The position numbers were made by a program, and so were the translations under genes. Positions 10,601-16,956 of a stretch of 35,040 nucleotides of DNA are shown here, one piece after another; the first letter of the stretch is position 1; each line of letters opens with the position of its first letter. The stretch covers positions 1 to 35,040 of the forward strand of contig DITJ01000013.1 of the NCBI GenBank assembly GCA_002422795.1. Direction: 5' to 3'. The notes under the pieces were generated by a model. It saw only the letters and a list, made by a program, of their open reading frames with translations, was not told the origin of the DNA and did not search any database. The stretch comes from Alphaproteobacteria bacterium UBA6187 (lineage in GTDB: Bacteria > Pseudomonadota > Alphaproteobacteria > Rickettsiales > UBA6187).

Positions 10601-13134
10601 ACAGTGGCAGTATTATTGGTGGCAATGCCGGAATATCTTTTGCTGACGGCTCTTTAGTTAATAATATAACCAATAATGGCTCTGCCCTTATTTCAGGTGA
10701 CTCTGGTATAATTATAAGTAACTCAACTGTAACCGGCGCTATCAATAACAGCGGCAGTATTATTGGTTCAGATGATAGTGTAGGCATAAATTTAAAAGGG
10801 GCTTCTATAGGCAGCATTGCAAATTATGCTTCAGGATTTATTTATGGTGCTGCTACTGGTATAAATGTAAATAGTTCAACTATAACTTATGGAATCAGTA
10901 ATAGCGGCACTATCTCTGGCGAGACTGGTATATTGGTGAGCGCCACCGGTGTGGTAAATAATGGTATTGAGAATGATGGCGGTGTTATTTACGGTGGAAT
11001 TACGAATAATGGCAGCATTCTTGGTGGTGTTAATACCGGTATAGATATCAGTGGTAACAGTACAGTAAACGGCAGCGTTACAAACAACCAGTTAATTTCT
11101 GGAGATAACGGCATCCGTGTATCAAGCTCTGGATTATCTGGAGGTATTACTAATCATGGCAGTATTTTAGCTGGTGATGACGGAGTTGGCGTAGATATTA
11201 ATAGTTTCACCCTTATAAGTGATGAGATAGTTAACTCAGGAAGCGCTATAATCCAGGGTGGCACTGGTATAAGTATCACTAATTCAGAGATAAGTGGCGG
11301 CGTAACCAATAATGGCAGCATTATCGGTAATGATGTTGCTATTAATATTGGCAGTGACAGCATAATAAGGGGTGAGATTGTTAACTCGTCAATAGGCTTA
11401 ATTGATGGCGGTGATACAGGTATAAAAATTACTAATGCCGGAACAATCGGTACTATAGAAAATAGCGGCACTATAACAGGTGGCACATATGCTATTTATA
11501 TGTCTGATTTGATTAGTCAGACAAACATTAATATCTCTGGTGATAATGCCCATGTTATTGGTGATGTTTATGATGAAAGCTATGAAGGCGGTGATTCTTT
11601 TGCAACAATTTCAGGCAATTTCTCTACTTTTGGAAATTGGACAGTATCCGATTTAACAATTGCATCAGGTAAAACATTAACAATTAGGCGGAATGATACA
11701 ATAACCTTGGATCATATGTCTACCAGCAGTGGCGCTACGATAAATTTTGCGGTTATGGGTTCTGATGATCATTCCGTGTTAAATGTAACCAACAGCAATA
11801 TTAACCTTACTGGTGTAACTGTTACTGTGAATTCCAGCGACCTTGCGTCACTTACTAATGGCGAGGCAATAAAAATCGGTACTGGTGCCGATGCAGTTAC
11901 AGGTATTATTGGTAGGAAACAATCTGTTACAGATAATTCCTTCTTATGGAATTTCTCTATTGGGGATGGTTCAAATGTAAGTGGTGGTAACGAAGACCAG
12001 TTATATTTATTCATAACCCAAAATACATTTGGTGGTTCTGGTGATGGAGCAAGTGGTGCTTTATCAACCCTGGATCAGGAAAATCCATTGGTACAGCAGG
12101 TTCTTGAGAATCTTGAAAATTCTTCAGGTGCGGAAACAGCAAGGCTTGTAGAATCACTTAATCCTAACACTGGCGGAGATTCATTTGTAGCGAGTGTTAA
12201 TATAGCTACTTCTGTATCTACCATTACAGACACGCGGCTTGCTTCATTACGCGATGGTGACCCTTCCAGCGGTATTGCAACCGGTGATTTTGCTAAAAGC
12301 CGTAATGTATGGGCCCAGGCTTTCGGAAGGACTGCTACGCAGGATTCTGTAAATAATGTTAGCGGTTACGATGCTAAATCAACAGGCGTTGCTTTCGGTG
12401 CTGATACTGGCGTTGCTAATGATGCAGTTAATGTTGGTGTTGCACTTGGTCTTTCAAAAACCAATATATCGTCCAATAATCTGAATACTACCAATACTGA
12501 TGTTAATAGCTATCAGGTATCATTCTATTCTGATTACAGGATTGATGACAGAACCTTTATTGAGGGTAATGCAGGTTATGTATATGGTGATAGTACAACA
12601 ACCAAACATAATGTGGGTGGAACTGGTGTATATGCGCAGGGTGAATATGGTAACGAACAGATTACGGCTCAGGCTAAGTTAGGGCGTTTCTATAAGCTTG
12701 GTGATACTAAAATAACCTTGAGTACTTTAGCTCGTTACGTAAGCTATACAGAAGATCAATATACTGAAACAGGTACAGCAGGGCCTCTTCTGTTAACAGT
12801 ACAGAGCCAGCAGGTACAGCAGCTTGAATTAGGTTTGGGTGCAGACTTTAGCTGGGATTTAAATGTAGGTAATAGCTATATATTAAGGCCTTCTGTAAAT
12901 ATCGGTTACCGTCATGACTTATTTGATGATAAATTCGCGGCAACTTCATCATTTACAGGTGGCGGAACATTTACAACAAATGGCTTGAATCCTGCAAATG
13001 ATACCTTAAGCTTTGGTACTGGGTTAAAGTTAATTGATTCCGGCACGTGGGATGTTTCTGTAGATTATAATATGGAAGTAAGGGAAGATTATAGTTCCCA
13101 GACGGCTACACTGAAATTTGGTTACAAATTCTAA
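1633..13134 (+). CDS. Giant autotransporter with NSGSI-type beta-helix repeats
   Basis: A single uninterrupted frame of 3,833 residues. It starts with a Sec signal peptide: a basic N-terminus, a hydrophobic core at about 13-30, and likely cleavage near Ala34/35 (QVFAA). Residues about 60-3290 are a passenger of short repeats alternating GGISNSGSIIG-like and NNEGGLISG-like turns, the pattern of an extracellular right-handed beta-helix. A non-repetitive pre-barrel segment follows to about 3550. The C-terminal translocator (type V, Autotransporter domain) begins near residue 3557 at RNVWAQAFGR and ends in FGYKF, the terminal Phe needed for BAM assembly. It should be surface-displayed or shed and act as an adhesin or surface layer; no protease motif was seen. 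Common autotransporters are 1,000-1,500 residues, so this is exceptionally long. Its own promoter lies upstream and a hairpin downstream. The type V assignment is firm and the adhesin role is inference. Confidence 0.93.
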   Translation: MSKKNKSMLRSTTALVGSALMGTAIIFSASQVFAASVDNNIPLVSQVNLSNEDIYTNNLSIIVGDAENGIAVADGITADTINNNGSIIAGGSGNGINLSGGSALTGSINNNNGIVIGDSYGYAIISASNAAISINTATISGGINNNGSIVSQNAYGINIQESMIGLDITNEGSGMIYGGSDGIKLSTSTISGGIGNGGTIIGAAERGIYIAKSSVGGGVTNSEGGLISGDRAGIDAISSTISGGISNSGTVTGYNGTYILASSVSGGISNAESGLMSGEYDAIHTGMDTTVYGGISNSGSLIGQNNGLYVSGGSLINGGIVNNEDSLINAIEAGIFIDTNSIVNDNVTNNGSIITTGSDGGPYKGGIRIGRESTVNGDVVNSENATIETFGEGVSLLLTSVINGSISNSGIIDVKLFNYSSSTNWASGIGIGTSSSVSGSVSNSGTILSERVGINIWSSDARISGSIDNSANALIQGAAQGIRVRGIVDNGITNSGSIIGSDYAVNITNGSVGSITNNEGGLIALVGTSLTSGVALNIENSIVTGAVTNSGSIIGVDYAVNVSDSEIASITNNSGGLISASGGISSTAGVGLNIDNSTITGAVTNSGTIIGHQEDGHGVNLNDAVVGSIVNNSGGLISSTDGTAIRMSISTITGAISNSGSIVSQNAYGINIQESMIGLDITNEGSGMIFGDSGGIGVSSSTVSGSIGNEGSIIGVENGIYITKSSVGGGIANSEGGLISGYSAGIDAGSSTISGGISNSGTVTGVYAIAISGSSVSDGISNAESGFILGDVVGININSGSTLSGGLSNAGYIGGTSSAIKIFSSDLVSGNIENSGIIQGDWNGINFINSNLTDAINNNGSVFGSVSAVFLNNSEIGSIANNEGGLISASGGTSSQTSVGIRISNSTVTGAVTNSGSILGIDYAVSITNGSEIGSITNNEGGLISASGGVSSAVSVGIRISNSTVAGAVTNSGSILGIDYAVNITNGSEVGSITNNEGGLISASGGTSSSAVVGLNIDNSTVTGAVTNSGSIFGVDYAVNIANGSEVGSITNNEDGLISASGGTSSSAGVGLNIDNSTVTGAITNSGTIIGHQENGHGINLNDALVGSIVNNSGGLIAALGGASAVVGVGLNIDNSTVTGAVTNSGSILGLTYAVNIINGSEIDSITNNSGGLISVSGGASTVTSVGIRINNSTVMGSISNSGSILSDKHAIRAVNHAVINSITNTGSGFISGDITAISIGNSIVTGDINNSGTIEGYMNVISVANHASVGSITNNSGGLITALGGTSSAGIGISITNSTVSGAISNSGTIRGFDYAVDIRNNSNIGSITNNSGGLISVAGTSSSAISVSGSTVTGSITNSGSILGSNNAINVSSDSEIGSITNISGGLISASGGTTSANGAGININNSAVTGSITNSGSILGTNYAVNISSGSNIGSITNNEGGLISALGAYSSSGVGINIDNSTVTGGVTNSGSILGIDYAVNINNYSEIDSITNNEGGLISASGGASSSAGVAINIVNSSVTGAITNSGTIIGHQENGHAINIEQASVGSIVNNSSGLISSTSGTAIRTSLATITGDITNSGSIISENAAGIYFVQSSVGGGIANSGSGLISGDSLGISVITSTISGGVSNSGTFTGDSAISISRSSVSGGISNAENGLISGAQVGVSMNYTSTLSGGLSNAGTIIGNTEVGIKIHSSSVIIGDIENESGSLIQGGFEGLNINYASVSGSINNGGSIIGSDNAGISIYGSSIGGINSTQGLISGANSGILISSSSITGGISNGGSIIAENYNAVTIKNSLVTGGISNLNTGVISGNDTGIKFIEDSTLTGGISNSGTIIGQTGYGININSSTSFEGDITNSEGGLVQAYQTAILVNASIDGAISNSGSIISEDDYGIKINGATVSEGINNSTTGLIQGHNNGIVVSDSDIYSGITNSGSIISENGAGVNISNNSSVSSIANAAGGIISGGDSGIVISESSITGSIANSGTISGSQYGILAENSSAGIINNGSAGIISGDVAAVKLDNSTIVGPLSNSGTIIGGTYGLDIANGSVVSDITNDTAGTIYGSSTGLLVMSSTVSGGIINNGSITGDSNAITLAYAAVGGVSNASGFVSGGSTGIALTGATISGAISNSGSIIGSSQNGIKLSANSSVGGGIDNQTGGLISAYEYGILASNSSVSGGISNSGSIISENNNAIKIDRSTLSDGINNSTTGVISGNVGVLVTRSNVSSAIANSGSIIGDTGSGLYVSASTVTGGISNESTGVIVAEDSGVLVSYSSVSGGISNSGSIISDTEDGIRVYVSTLSGGVSNNEGGVITGAKNGVIVSYSDISNGISNSGSIIGSGNAGINLTNSLVSGGIGNTAGLISGASTGIKIAGNSTISGGINNSGSIIGNTNFGILVKETSAITGDITNESGALISGSDTGIKLRTASSLSGSISNSGSVIGGDYGITINVNSVVTGDITNEAGGVIAAATTGIDIYSSTVSGGISNSGSITSDGYGITVYNGSSVGGGVSNDALISVGYAGIYVGSSTISGGISNAGTVVSTQSGIYARGIYAGASTIDGDITNEGLLSGGDTYSGVFVTSASSVSGSITNSGSIIGGESAYGIDVYGGSTVDGDVLNSGLISVGQTGIYINGSTVHGAISNSGTINAQYGIDIYNGSSVGGGVSNTGLISASSTGIYVATSTISGGINNSGSIIGESAAIAVVTDSLVNGGITNDGGYVSGGIYNSGSIFGNEDGVAIHVIESSLINGGITNNAGGLISGNDYGVSIHDSTVSGGINNSGSIVGTGNAGIYISDSEISSITNAASAIIWGEFPGIAIHTSTISGAISNSGSIIANQYEGIYIENSVLDSISNEAGALISGDLYGIILSTSTMSDGISNSGTITGGTYSGISIENSTLQGGITNAASALIYGQNEAIRIDDSSISGAISNSGTINGEEGDAISVSDSSVADIINNVAGLILGTLTAIKLNSSTISGGVTNSGSIIGGNAGISFADGSLVNNITNNGSALISGDSGIIISNSTVTGAINNSGSIIGSDDSVGINLKGASIGSIANYASGFIYGAATGINVNSSTITYGISNSGTISGETGILVSATGVVNNGIENDGGVIYGGITNNGSILGGVNTGIDISGNSTVNGSVTNNQLISGDNGIRVSSSGLSGGITNHGSILAGDDGVGVDINSFTLISDEIVNSGSAIIQGGTGISITNSEISGGVTNNGSIIGNDVAINIGSDSIIRGEIVNSSIGLIDGGDTGIKITNAGTIGTIENSGTITGGTYAIYMSDLISQTNINISGDNAHVIGDVYDESYEGGDSFATISGNFSTFGNWTVSDLTIASGKTLTIRRNDTITLDHMSTSSGATINFAVMGSDDHSVLNVTNSNINLTGVTVTVNSSDLASLTNGEAIKIGTGADAVTGIIGRKQSVTDNSFLWNFSIGDGSNVSGGNEDQLYLFITQNTFGGSGDGASGALSTLDQENPLVQQVLENLENSSGAETARLVESLNPNTGGDSFVASVNIATSVSTITDTRLASLRDGDPSSGIATGDFAKSRNVWAQAFGRTATQDSVNNVSGYDAKSTGVAFGADTGVANDAVNVGVALGLSKTNISSNNLNTTNTDVNSYQVSFYSDYRIDDRTFIEGNAGYVYGDSTTTKHNVGGTGVYAQGEYGNEQITAQAKLGRFYKLGDTKITLSTLARYVSYTEDQYTETGTAGPLLLTVQSQQVQQLELGLGADFSWDLNVGNSYILRPSVNIGYRHDLFDDKFAATSSFTGGGTFTTNGLNPANDTLSFGTGLKLIDSGTWDVSVDYNMEVREDYSSQTATLKFGYKF
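2071..2161 (+). repeat. 91-base exact repeat, copy 1 (inside the autotransporter)
   Basis: These 91 bases recur without a mismatch at 3610-3700, 1,539 bases (513 codons) downstream in the same frame. Both encode the segment containing SQNAYGINIQESMIG. Similarity continues at lower identity for a few hundred bases beyond (both copies read NSEGGLISG, then SSTISGGISNSGTVTG). The flanking repeats are far more diverged, so this pair looks recently copied or homogenised. Confidence 0.9.
3610..3700 (+). repeat. 91-base exact repeat, copy 2 (inside the autotransporter)
   Basis: Second copy of the 2071-2161 segment, identical over 91 bases. The first differing bases are at 3609 (C against T) and 3701 (T against A). 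Direct in-frame orientation means recombination between the copies would delete or duplicate exactly 513 codons without breaking the gene. Confidence 0.9.
4264..4953 (+). repeat. Tandem array of 57-residue (171-base) units in the autotransporter
   Basis: Three consecutive units of exactly 171 bases start at 4264, 4435 and 4606. A fourth of 177 bases starts at 4777. Each encodes SI(A/T)NNE(G/D)GLISASGG, then NSTV(T/A)GA(V/I)TNSG, then a variable loop. More diverged copies continue on both sides (about 3170-3520 and 4954-6310). A variant carrying HQENGHGINLNDA or close to it recurs at about 3460, 4909 and 6235, which suggests whole blocks of units were duplicated. Confidence 0.85.
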
Positions 13135-13199
13135 ATAATCCCAGTAATGGATAAGGATTTTTAGCCAATTGAAATATCAAGCAGTGTCATTATAAACTG

Positions 13200-13221
13200 C
13201 CTCCCGCCTTTAGGCGGGAGG
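13200..13221. terminator. GC-rich hairpin after the autotransporter gene
   Basis: A perfect 9-base-pair stem, CCTCCCGCC (13200-13208) against GGCGGGAGG (13213-13221), with loop TTTA. It lies 65 bases after the autotransporter stop and could end its transcript, but it is followed by a run of ten G (13220-13229) instead of T. It also forms the cut-off C-terminal end of the IS630 transposase frame on the other strand. It may therefore be an inserted palindromic element and not a dedicated terminator. Confidence 0.5.
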
Positions 13222-13987
13222 GGGGGGGGCTGGCAAAATACGTGATTTTATCACTGCCCAATAATTTTCTATTGGATTGAAGTCTGGTGAGTATGGAGGT
13301 AAGAATAATAATTCACATCCGGAATCTTCAATTATATTCTTAGTTCTCAATCCTTTATGGATGCAATAATTATCCATAACTACGACTTGGTCTTGCTTTA
13401 ATTCAGGAACAAGACAGCTCTCTAACCAATGGTTAAATAAGTTTGAATCTGTTGTTCCTTCAAAAACAAAAGGGGCAAGAATTGCCTTCTTGCATTGTGC
13501 AGCTATCATGCTAACGCACTGATATTTCCTACCTTTAGCATCGCAAATAACTTGACTCCCGCGTGCGGCCCTGGCATAATCCCGAGATAAGAATCTATCA
13601 ATTCCAGACTCATCAAGATAAACAATATCAGCTGCATCATATTTTGAAATTGCGGTCAGGAATTCTTTGCGCTTTTTCTCGTCCCGCTCCGCGTATAACG
13701 TGGTTTTTTTTACGAGTGATATTGAGAAGTTTTAGCCGCTTCCAAATAGCATTCTTTACAACACCAAAGTGCTCGGAAATCTCCTCTAAGGTGCTGTCAT
13801 TATTTGATTCTATAAACGCCTTTAAGGCATCATCGGAAAATTTCCTGACCTTGTAACGACCACGCGAAGGTGTTGAAAGATCGCCTTTCTGACTATTCCA
13901 ATGCAGCCAACGGGTGATAGTGCCAGAACCAATTTTAAATATACGACGGGCTTCTTTTTGGGGCATCCAATCAAGAATGTTTTTCAC
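13210..13987 (-). pseudogene. IS630-family transposase, frameshifted and C-terminally cut
   Basis: Two frames together make an IS630-type DDE transposase. The upstream part (13637-13987, GTG start) has the helix-turn-helix (QKEARRIFKIGSGTITRW) and the second DNA-binding domain. In-frame homology (SKDFRECVVKNILD) continues upstream of the GTG to about 14022, so the original start is lost. The downstream frame holds all three catalytic residues: Asp in YLDESGIDR (codon 13612-13614), Asp in VVMDNYCIHK and Glu in NPIENYWAVIK. The frames join at a run of eight A on the coding strand (T at 13704-13711); seven A would restore one frame. This could be slippage, a programmed shift, mutation or a sequencing error. 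The C-terminus breaks off after KSRI into PAPPPPA, encoded by a G10/C10 run and a hairpin. Terminal inverted repeats were not found. Confidence 0.85.
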
Positions 13988-14127
13988 AACGCATTCACGA
14001 AAATCTTTACTGTGTAATTTGCTCGTAATATAAACTATACAGCAAATTATTTACTTTGAAAAGTGGAAATGCTATACATGAAAAACATTCTTTGCTAAAT
14101 CTATTCCTATTGTGCCAACTTCCATTT

Positions 14128-14203
14128 GGATATCCTGCTTGGATTTATGGCATCTAGATGCCATTTTAGAGGCGTATCTTAAAACCCTTCCAGCAGGATG
14201 TCC
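14128..14203. repeat. Inverted repeat enclosing an 18-base perfect palindrome
   Basis: GGATATCCTGCTTGG (14128-14142) pairs with CCAGCAGGATGTCC (14190-14203), allowing one bulge and one G-U pair. Inside lies ATGGCATCTAGATGCCAT (14147-14164), an 18-base perfect palindrome. The structure sits 20 bases beyond the stop of the minus-strand gene at 14223. It could be that gene's terminator, a binding site for a dimeric protein, or the end of a mobile element. No T-run follows on the minus strand. Confidence 0.55.
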
Positions 14204-14222
14204 ATTCAATTAACAAAGCACA

Positions 14223-15125
14223 TTAGAGTTTGCGTGAATTACTTTCGCTTGCTCTTTCTATTTTTAATTTATCCTGAAACGATTCAGCAACTAAGTTAGC
14301 TTGTCTCCTCTTTTCTAACTCATCAAAACCTGCACCGTTAAGCAACTCAAGTGATTTCTTGTTATCATCCATGCTGCTAATTAATAAATTTTGTTCGCTA
14401 GCAGGAAGTGACACCGCTATTATACGTTGTAGGTTCGTTCTTTTTGCCAAATCATCTGCAGGTGGAGAGGCAACTTCTGCAGTTGGTGGGGTTGCTGGCC
14501 TATTTAGCGCATCTATAGCACTTGCACTTTGTTTCCGATCTCCATCGCTTGAATCATCGCTTGAATGACCTGAGATATCTGATTGAGATCTCCGATAGTT
14601 ACTCATACGTGCTTCATCTTGCGCGGCGGTTGATTTACGAGCGCCACCATTTAACTCTGGATTGATTGTTGATTTAAAACTATTGAATAAATCTATTATT
14701 CCGATTCTATTCACCTCCTGATTAACCGTAGCATCATTGACTATACCAGAGTCTTTGCCACCAAGCGCTCTCTTCGTAATTCTGTCTTCTCCTGAAAATC
14801 TTGCTACAATATTATTAGTAAGAGTTTGAGACATATCTTTGTCAGTAAAAAATTTTAATACATTTTCTTTCTCAAATTGATCTGTACCACTAGTTAAAAC
14901 CTTCTCTACAAATTTTTTCGTTAGTAGCGCTAGCCGATCATCATCAAATGGGTTTCCTTCATTGTTACTAAATATGTTCAATACGATTTTCCTTGCTTCC
15001 TTAGCCGAATGATGGCTCTTATAATCAGACTTCAAGCTCTTGAGTACTTGTTGTGCAATAATTTCTTTTGCAGCTTGAATAGTTTTGTCTGTAGTATTTT
15101 GGTTTGAGTTGTTATGTTCGTGCAT
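14223..15125 (-). CDS. Hypothetical polar protein, 300 residues
   Basis: I do not recognise this protein. It is highly charged with no signal peptide or membrane segment. An alpha-helical N-terminal half (about 12-130, rich in Lys/Glu/Leu) is followed by a low-complexity linker at about 165-220 with Ser/Asp runs (SGHSSDDSSDGDR) and a Pro-rich patch (RPATPPTAEVASPPADD). A helical C-terminus with several Lys/Arg-Glu pairs closes it. Cytoplasmic or secreted-effector roles are both open; the linker layout is seen in effectors but proves nothing. The start is supported by GGGTAAAG about five bases before the ATG. A TATAAT-like box (15170-15175 on the minus strand) lies upstream without a good -35. 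It stands between mobile-element fragments, so it may have arrived with one of them. Confidence 0.6.
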   Translation of the reverse strand: MHEHNNSNQNTTDKTIQAAKEIIAQQVLKSLKSDYKSHHSAKEARKIVLNIFSNNEGNPFDDDRLALLTKKFVEKVLTSGTDQFEKENVLKFFTDKDMSQTLTNNIVARFSGEDRITKRALGGKDSGIVNDATVNQEVNRIGIIDLFNSFKSTINPELNGGARKSTAAQDEARMSNYRRSQSDISGHSSDDSSDGDRKQSASAIDALNRPATPPTAEVASPPADDLAKRTNLQRIIAVSLPASEQNLLISSMDDNKKSLELLNGAGFDELEKRRQANLVAESFQDKLKIERASESNSRKL

Positions 15126-15285
15126 TATCTTTACCCTAATTAAAGTTAATATTGATTAATATATTAAGTATTATAACGCGCAATTATTACAAATTTATTA
15201 CAAAACCTAATTATTTAATAATTATTTTAAATGCGAATAGAAAAAAACTATGTTTCCTACTTGTGCTAACAATTAGCCTTATAAT

Positions 15286-15468
15286 ATGGGGTATATAAAG
15301 GGCAAGAGTGCGCTCCATGTTGCGAAGGAGTTTGAGCGTAGTAAATATGCTACTGGACACAAGCTCTGGGCAAGGGGATATATTGTTTCTACTGTTGGTA
15401 GGGATGAAAAAGTGATCAGGGAGTATATCCAGAACCAAAAGGCTGAGGATAAACGCATTGATCAGATG
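15286..15468 (+). pseudogene. IS200/IS605-type transposase (Y1) remnant, C-terminal 60 residues
   Basis: The frame from 15286 opens with GYIKGKSALHVAKEF and runs through LWARGYIVSTVGRDE and REYIQNQKAEDKR. This is the C-terminal part of IS200-type TnpA proteins. The Tyr in REYIQNQ corresponds to the expected catalytic tyrosine, but the N-terminal two-thirds with the HUH metal-binding motif is absent. The similarity begins abruptly at the GYIKG motif and stops at about 15468. The open frame then runs on to 15657 through unrelated sequence. It cannot encode a working transposase. Confidence 0.8.
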
Positions 15469-15492
15469 GTTTTGTTTTATGCGCGAGCTGTA

Positions 15493-15510
15493 GTAGGCCG
15501 CTTACGGCCT
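15493..15510 (+). repeat. GTAG plus hairpin, possible IS200/REP-type end
   Basis: AGGCCG (15495-15500) and CGGCCT (15505-15510) form a 6-base-pair stem with loop CTTA, overlapping a GTAG tetranucleotide (15493-15496). IS200/IS605 ends and the REP sequences moved by related transposases are subterminal hairpins, REPs having GTAG or GGAG on the 5' side. This one lies 27 bases past the TnpA remnant, where a right end would be expected. The link is inference. Confidence 0.35.
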
Positions 15511-15527
15511 GCTGGTCGCAAGGTAAG

Positions 15528-15731
15528 TACAACAAGTTTCCTTATTACCTGTGCCGGAATAAAGATTGCGTGGATTGTAAAAAATCTGTTCGTAAAGAAA
15601 CAATGGAAGAGCAGTTTGAAAACATTCTACATGAGCTTACACCGACCCCAGACTTAATGATGATAATCCGAGAAACGGTTAAGCACATCTGGAATCAGAA
15701 GATTGCCGACTATGGGTTTTTCCGGCACTAA
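15528..15731 (+). pseudogene. Serine recombinase remnant, zinc-ribbon region
   Basis: In the frame starting TAC at 15528 the sequence reads YNKFPYYLCRNKDC, then DCKKSVRKETMEEQFENIL, ending at TAA 15729-15731. This matches the zinc-ribbon and following helix of site-specific serine recombinases: Cys spacing C-x4-C-x2-C, then a helix reading EEQFENIL. Neither the resolvase catalytic domain nor the rest of the C-terminus is present. The similarity starts about 60 bases after the IS200 fragment, in a different frame. This is a piece of about 67 residues with no start codon of its own. Confidence 0.7.
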
Positions 15732-16032
15732 TAATGATAACCACCGCGTTGCAGTTCATAAAGCACATAGCCGTATCCGTAAAAATTCCAAAGTTGATTT
15801 TGTTCCCCATGATTTAAGGCGCACTGCTGCAAGCCACATGACAAGCATGGGTATAACTCGCTTGGTAGTTAAAAAGATTCTAAACCATGTTGAAGCTGAT
15901 GTTACTGCCGTATATGACCGCTACAGTTATGATAATGAAAAGCGCCATGCACTTGATGCCTGGGGCAATCAATTAAATAGAATACTTAATAAGGAAACGA
16001 CTTCTAATGTGGTTTCTTTAAAGGCTGTTTAG
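15703..16032 (+). pseudogene. Tyrosine integrase remnant, C-terminal catalytic part
   Basis: A 109-residue frame whose first 10 residues or so belong to the neighbouring fragment. From about 15715 on it is the C-terminal part of a phage-type tyrosine integrase. HDLRRTAASHM carries the HxxR box, ILNH the third His, and AVYDRYSY the nucleophilic Tyr nine residues after that His, the usual spacing. The stretch ends DNEKRHALDAWGNQL, normal for this family. The first catalytic Arg and the DNA-binding domains are missing, so it is inactive. It overlaps the serine-recombinase fragment in another frame, which marks a sharp recombination joint. Confidence 0.8.
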
Positions 16033-16230
16033 TGGCTTAAAATAGTCGGTTGGAAGTTCGAATGCGGGAGAACATGAACCAATCATAAAATATCCAGTAA
16101 AATCAATAATCAGGGAAATATAATTGCATATTATTGTTAAAGAAATAACAAAAATATACATATTTCCGCTACCCCCAATTCTGCCCCCAAAATATTTTGT
16201 GTATTAAATTGTAGACGGTAATAAGTTAAA

Positions 16231-16956
16231 CTATTCACATCTTGGTAAAGCCTTATTTATAAGATATTGTTCTAAAGAAAATATAAACTTATCCTTCGAA
16301 GCATCTTTCATAAAAGTAATATTATGATAATCAACATATGCATCCCAGTGCTGCATATGCTTGATTCTCTTCCCAATAAAAACTTCTGGTGAAAATATGG
16401 CGGCATTAACTTCATCTTTTATCGTTCTTGCTGAGTAATATAACAGCACTTCTATTTCAGATTCCCGTGCCTGTTTGCCTATGCTTTGGGAAAACTTATA
16501 AGTTACCGGGCTGGATATTTCATGTTTTTGCTCATGCCATTCCGGGGTTGTCAGGTTCAAGCCGTTTGTAGTATTAACGCTAACTGCAAAAGATGTATGC
16601 CGGATAGTAGAAGGCCGCAAGTCTGCCTCACTATCAGATAAAAACTTAAAACGCATATATGCCACTTCACATAAAGCGGTTTCTATCTCTAAACTACCAT
16701 AAAATATACCCATTGCTTCCGTGGTGCCAAACCTTGAGCCATACCGTAAAGGCGGATATCTGAAAGGCGTTTTAAGCAGGTAATGAACCCCATTAATACC
16801 ATCAACCATAGGGTATGGCGGCTTATTTCTATCCAGCATTTCTTCTAATAGCTCACGTTCCGGCTCGGAATCAACCAGTTGCCTTGTGGCTATATATGAC
16901 TGGCCTTCTACCACCCTGGTTACATCAGCTTCTATAGAGGATTTTCTTAATGTCAT
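16231..16956 (-). CDS. RES-domain toxin (predicted NAD+-degrading)
   Basis: A 241-residue RES-domain protein. Known RES toxins are cytoplasmic enzymes that degrade NAD+ by phosphorolysis or hydrolysis, related to ADP-ribosyltransferases. The core is visible: Arg75 in YGSRFGTTEA, FYGSLEIETALCEV (residues 85-98) with conserved Tyr and Glu, and SAR at 175-177. Its ATG follows the antitoxin TAA directly (TAAATG), so the two are co-transcribed and probably translationally coupled, in the antitoxin-first order usual for RES/Xre systems. The length fits the family. Nothing suggests inactivation. Confidence 0.85.
   Translation of the reverse strand: MTLRKSSIEADVTRVVEGQSYIATRQLVDSEPERELLEEMLDRNKPPYPMVDGINGVHYLLKTPFRYPPLRYGSRFGTTEAMGIFYGSLEIETALCEVAYMRFKFLSDSEADLRPSTIRHTSFAVSVNTTNGLNLTTPEWHEQKHEISSPVTYKFSQSIGKQARESEIEVLLYYSARTIKDEVNAAIFSPEVFIGKRIKHMQHWDAYVDYHNITFMKDASKDKFIFSLEQYLINKALPRCE

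Noticed and set aside
1767..11486. Many open frames of 60-144 codons on the minus strand inside the autotransporter gene
   Set aside because: They mirror the repeat structure of the plus-strand gene (Pro/Leu/Ile-rich shadow peptides such as LLIPPDIV), have no ribosome-binding sites and no recognisable domains.
13191..14050. Terminal inverted repeats of the IS630 copy (TATAAACTGC and TATAAACTATAC)
   Set aside because: The two motifs lie in direct, not inverted, orientation, and no TA duplication could be assigned. The left end seems lost.
15469..15657. Continuation of the IS200 frame as part of a 123-residue protein
   Set aside because: After residue 61 the frame leaves transposase homology, and the serine-recombinase sense lies in another frame over the same bases.
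16048..16070. tRNA T-arm-like GAAGTTCGAATGCGG near the integrase remnant
   Set aside because: The flanking bases do not pair as a T-stem and no other tRNA arm is present. At most it is a decayed attachment-site scrap.
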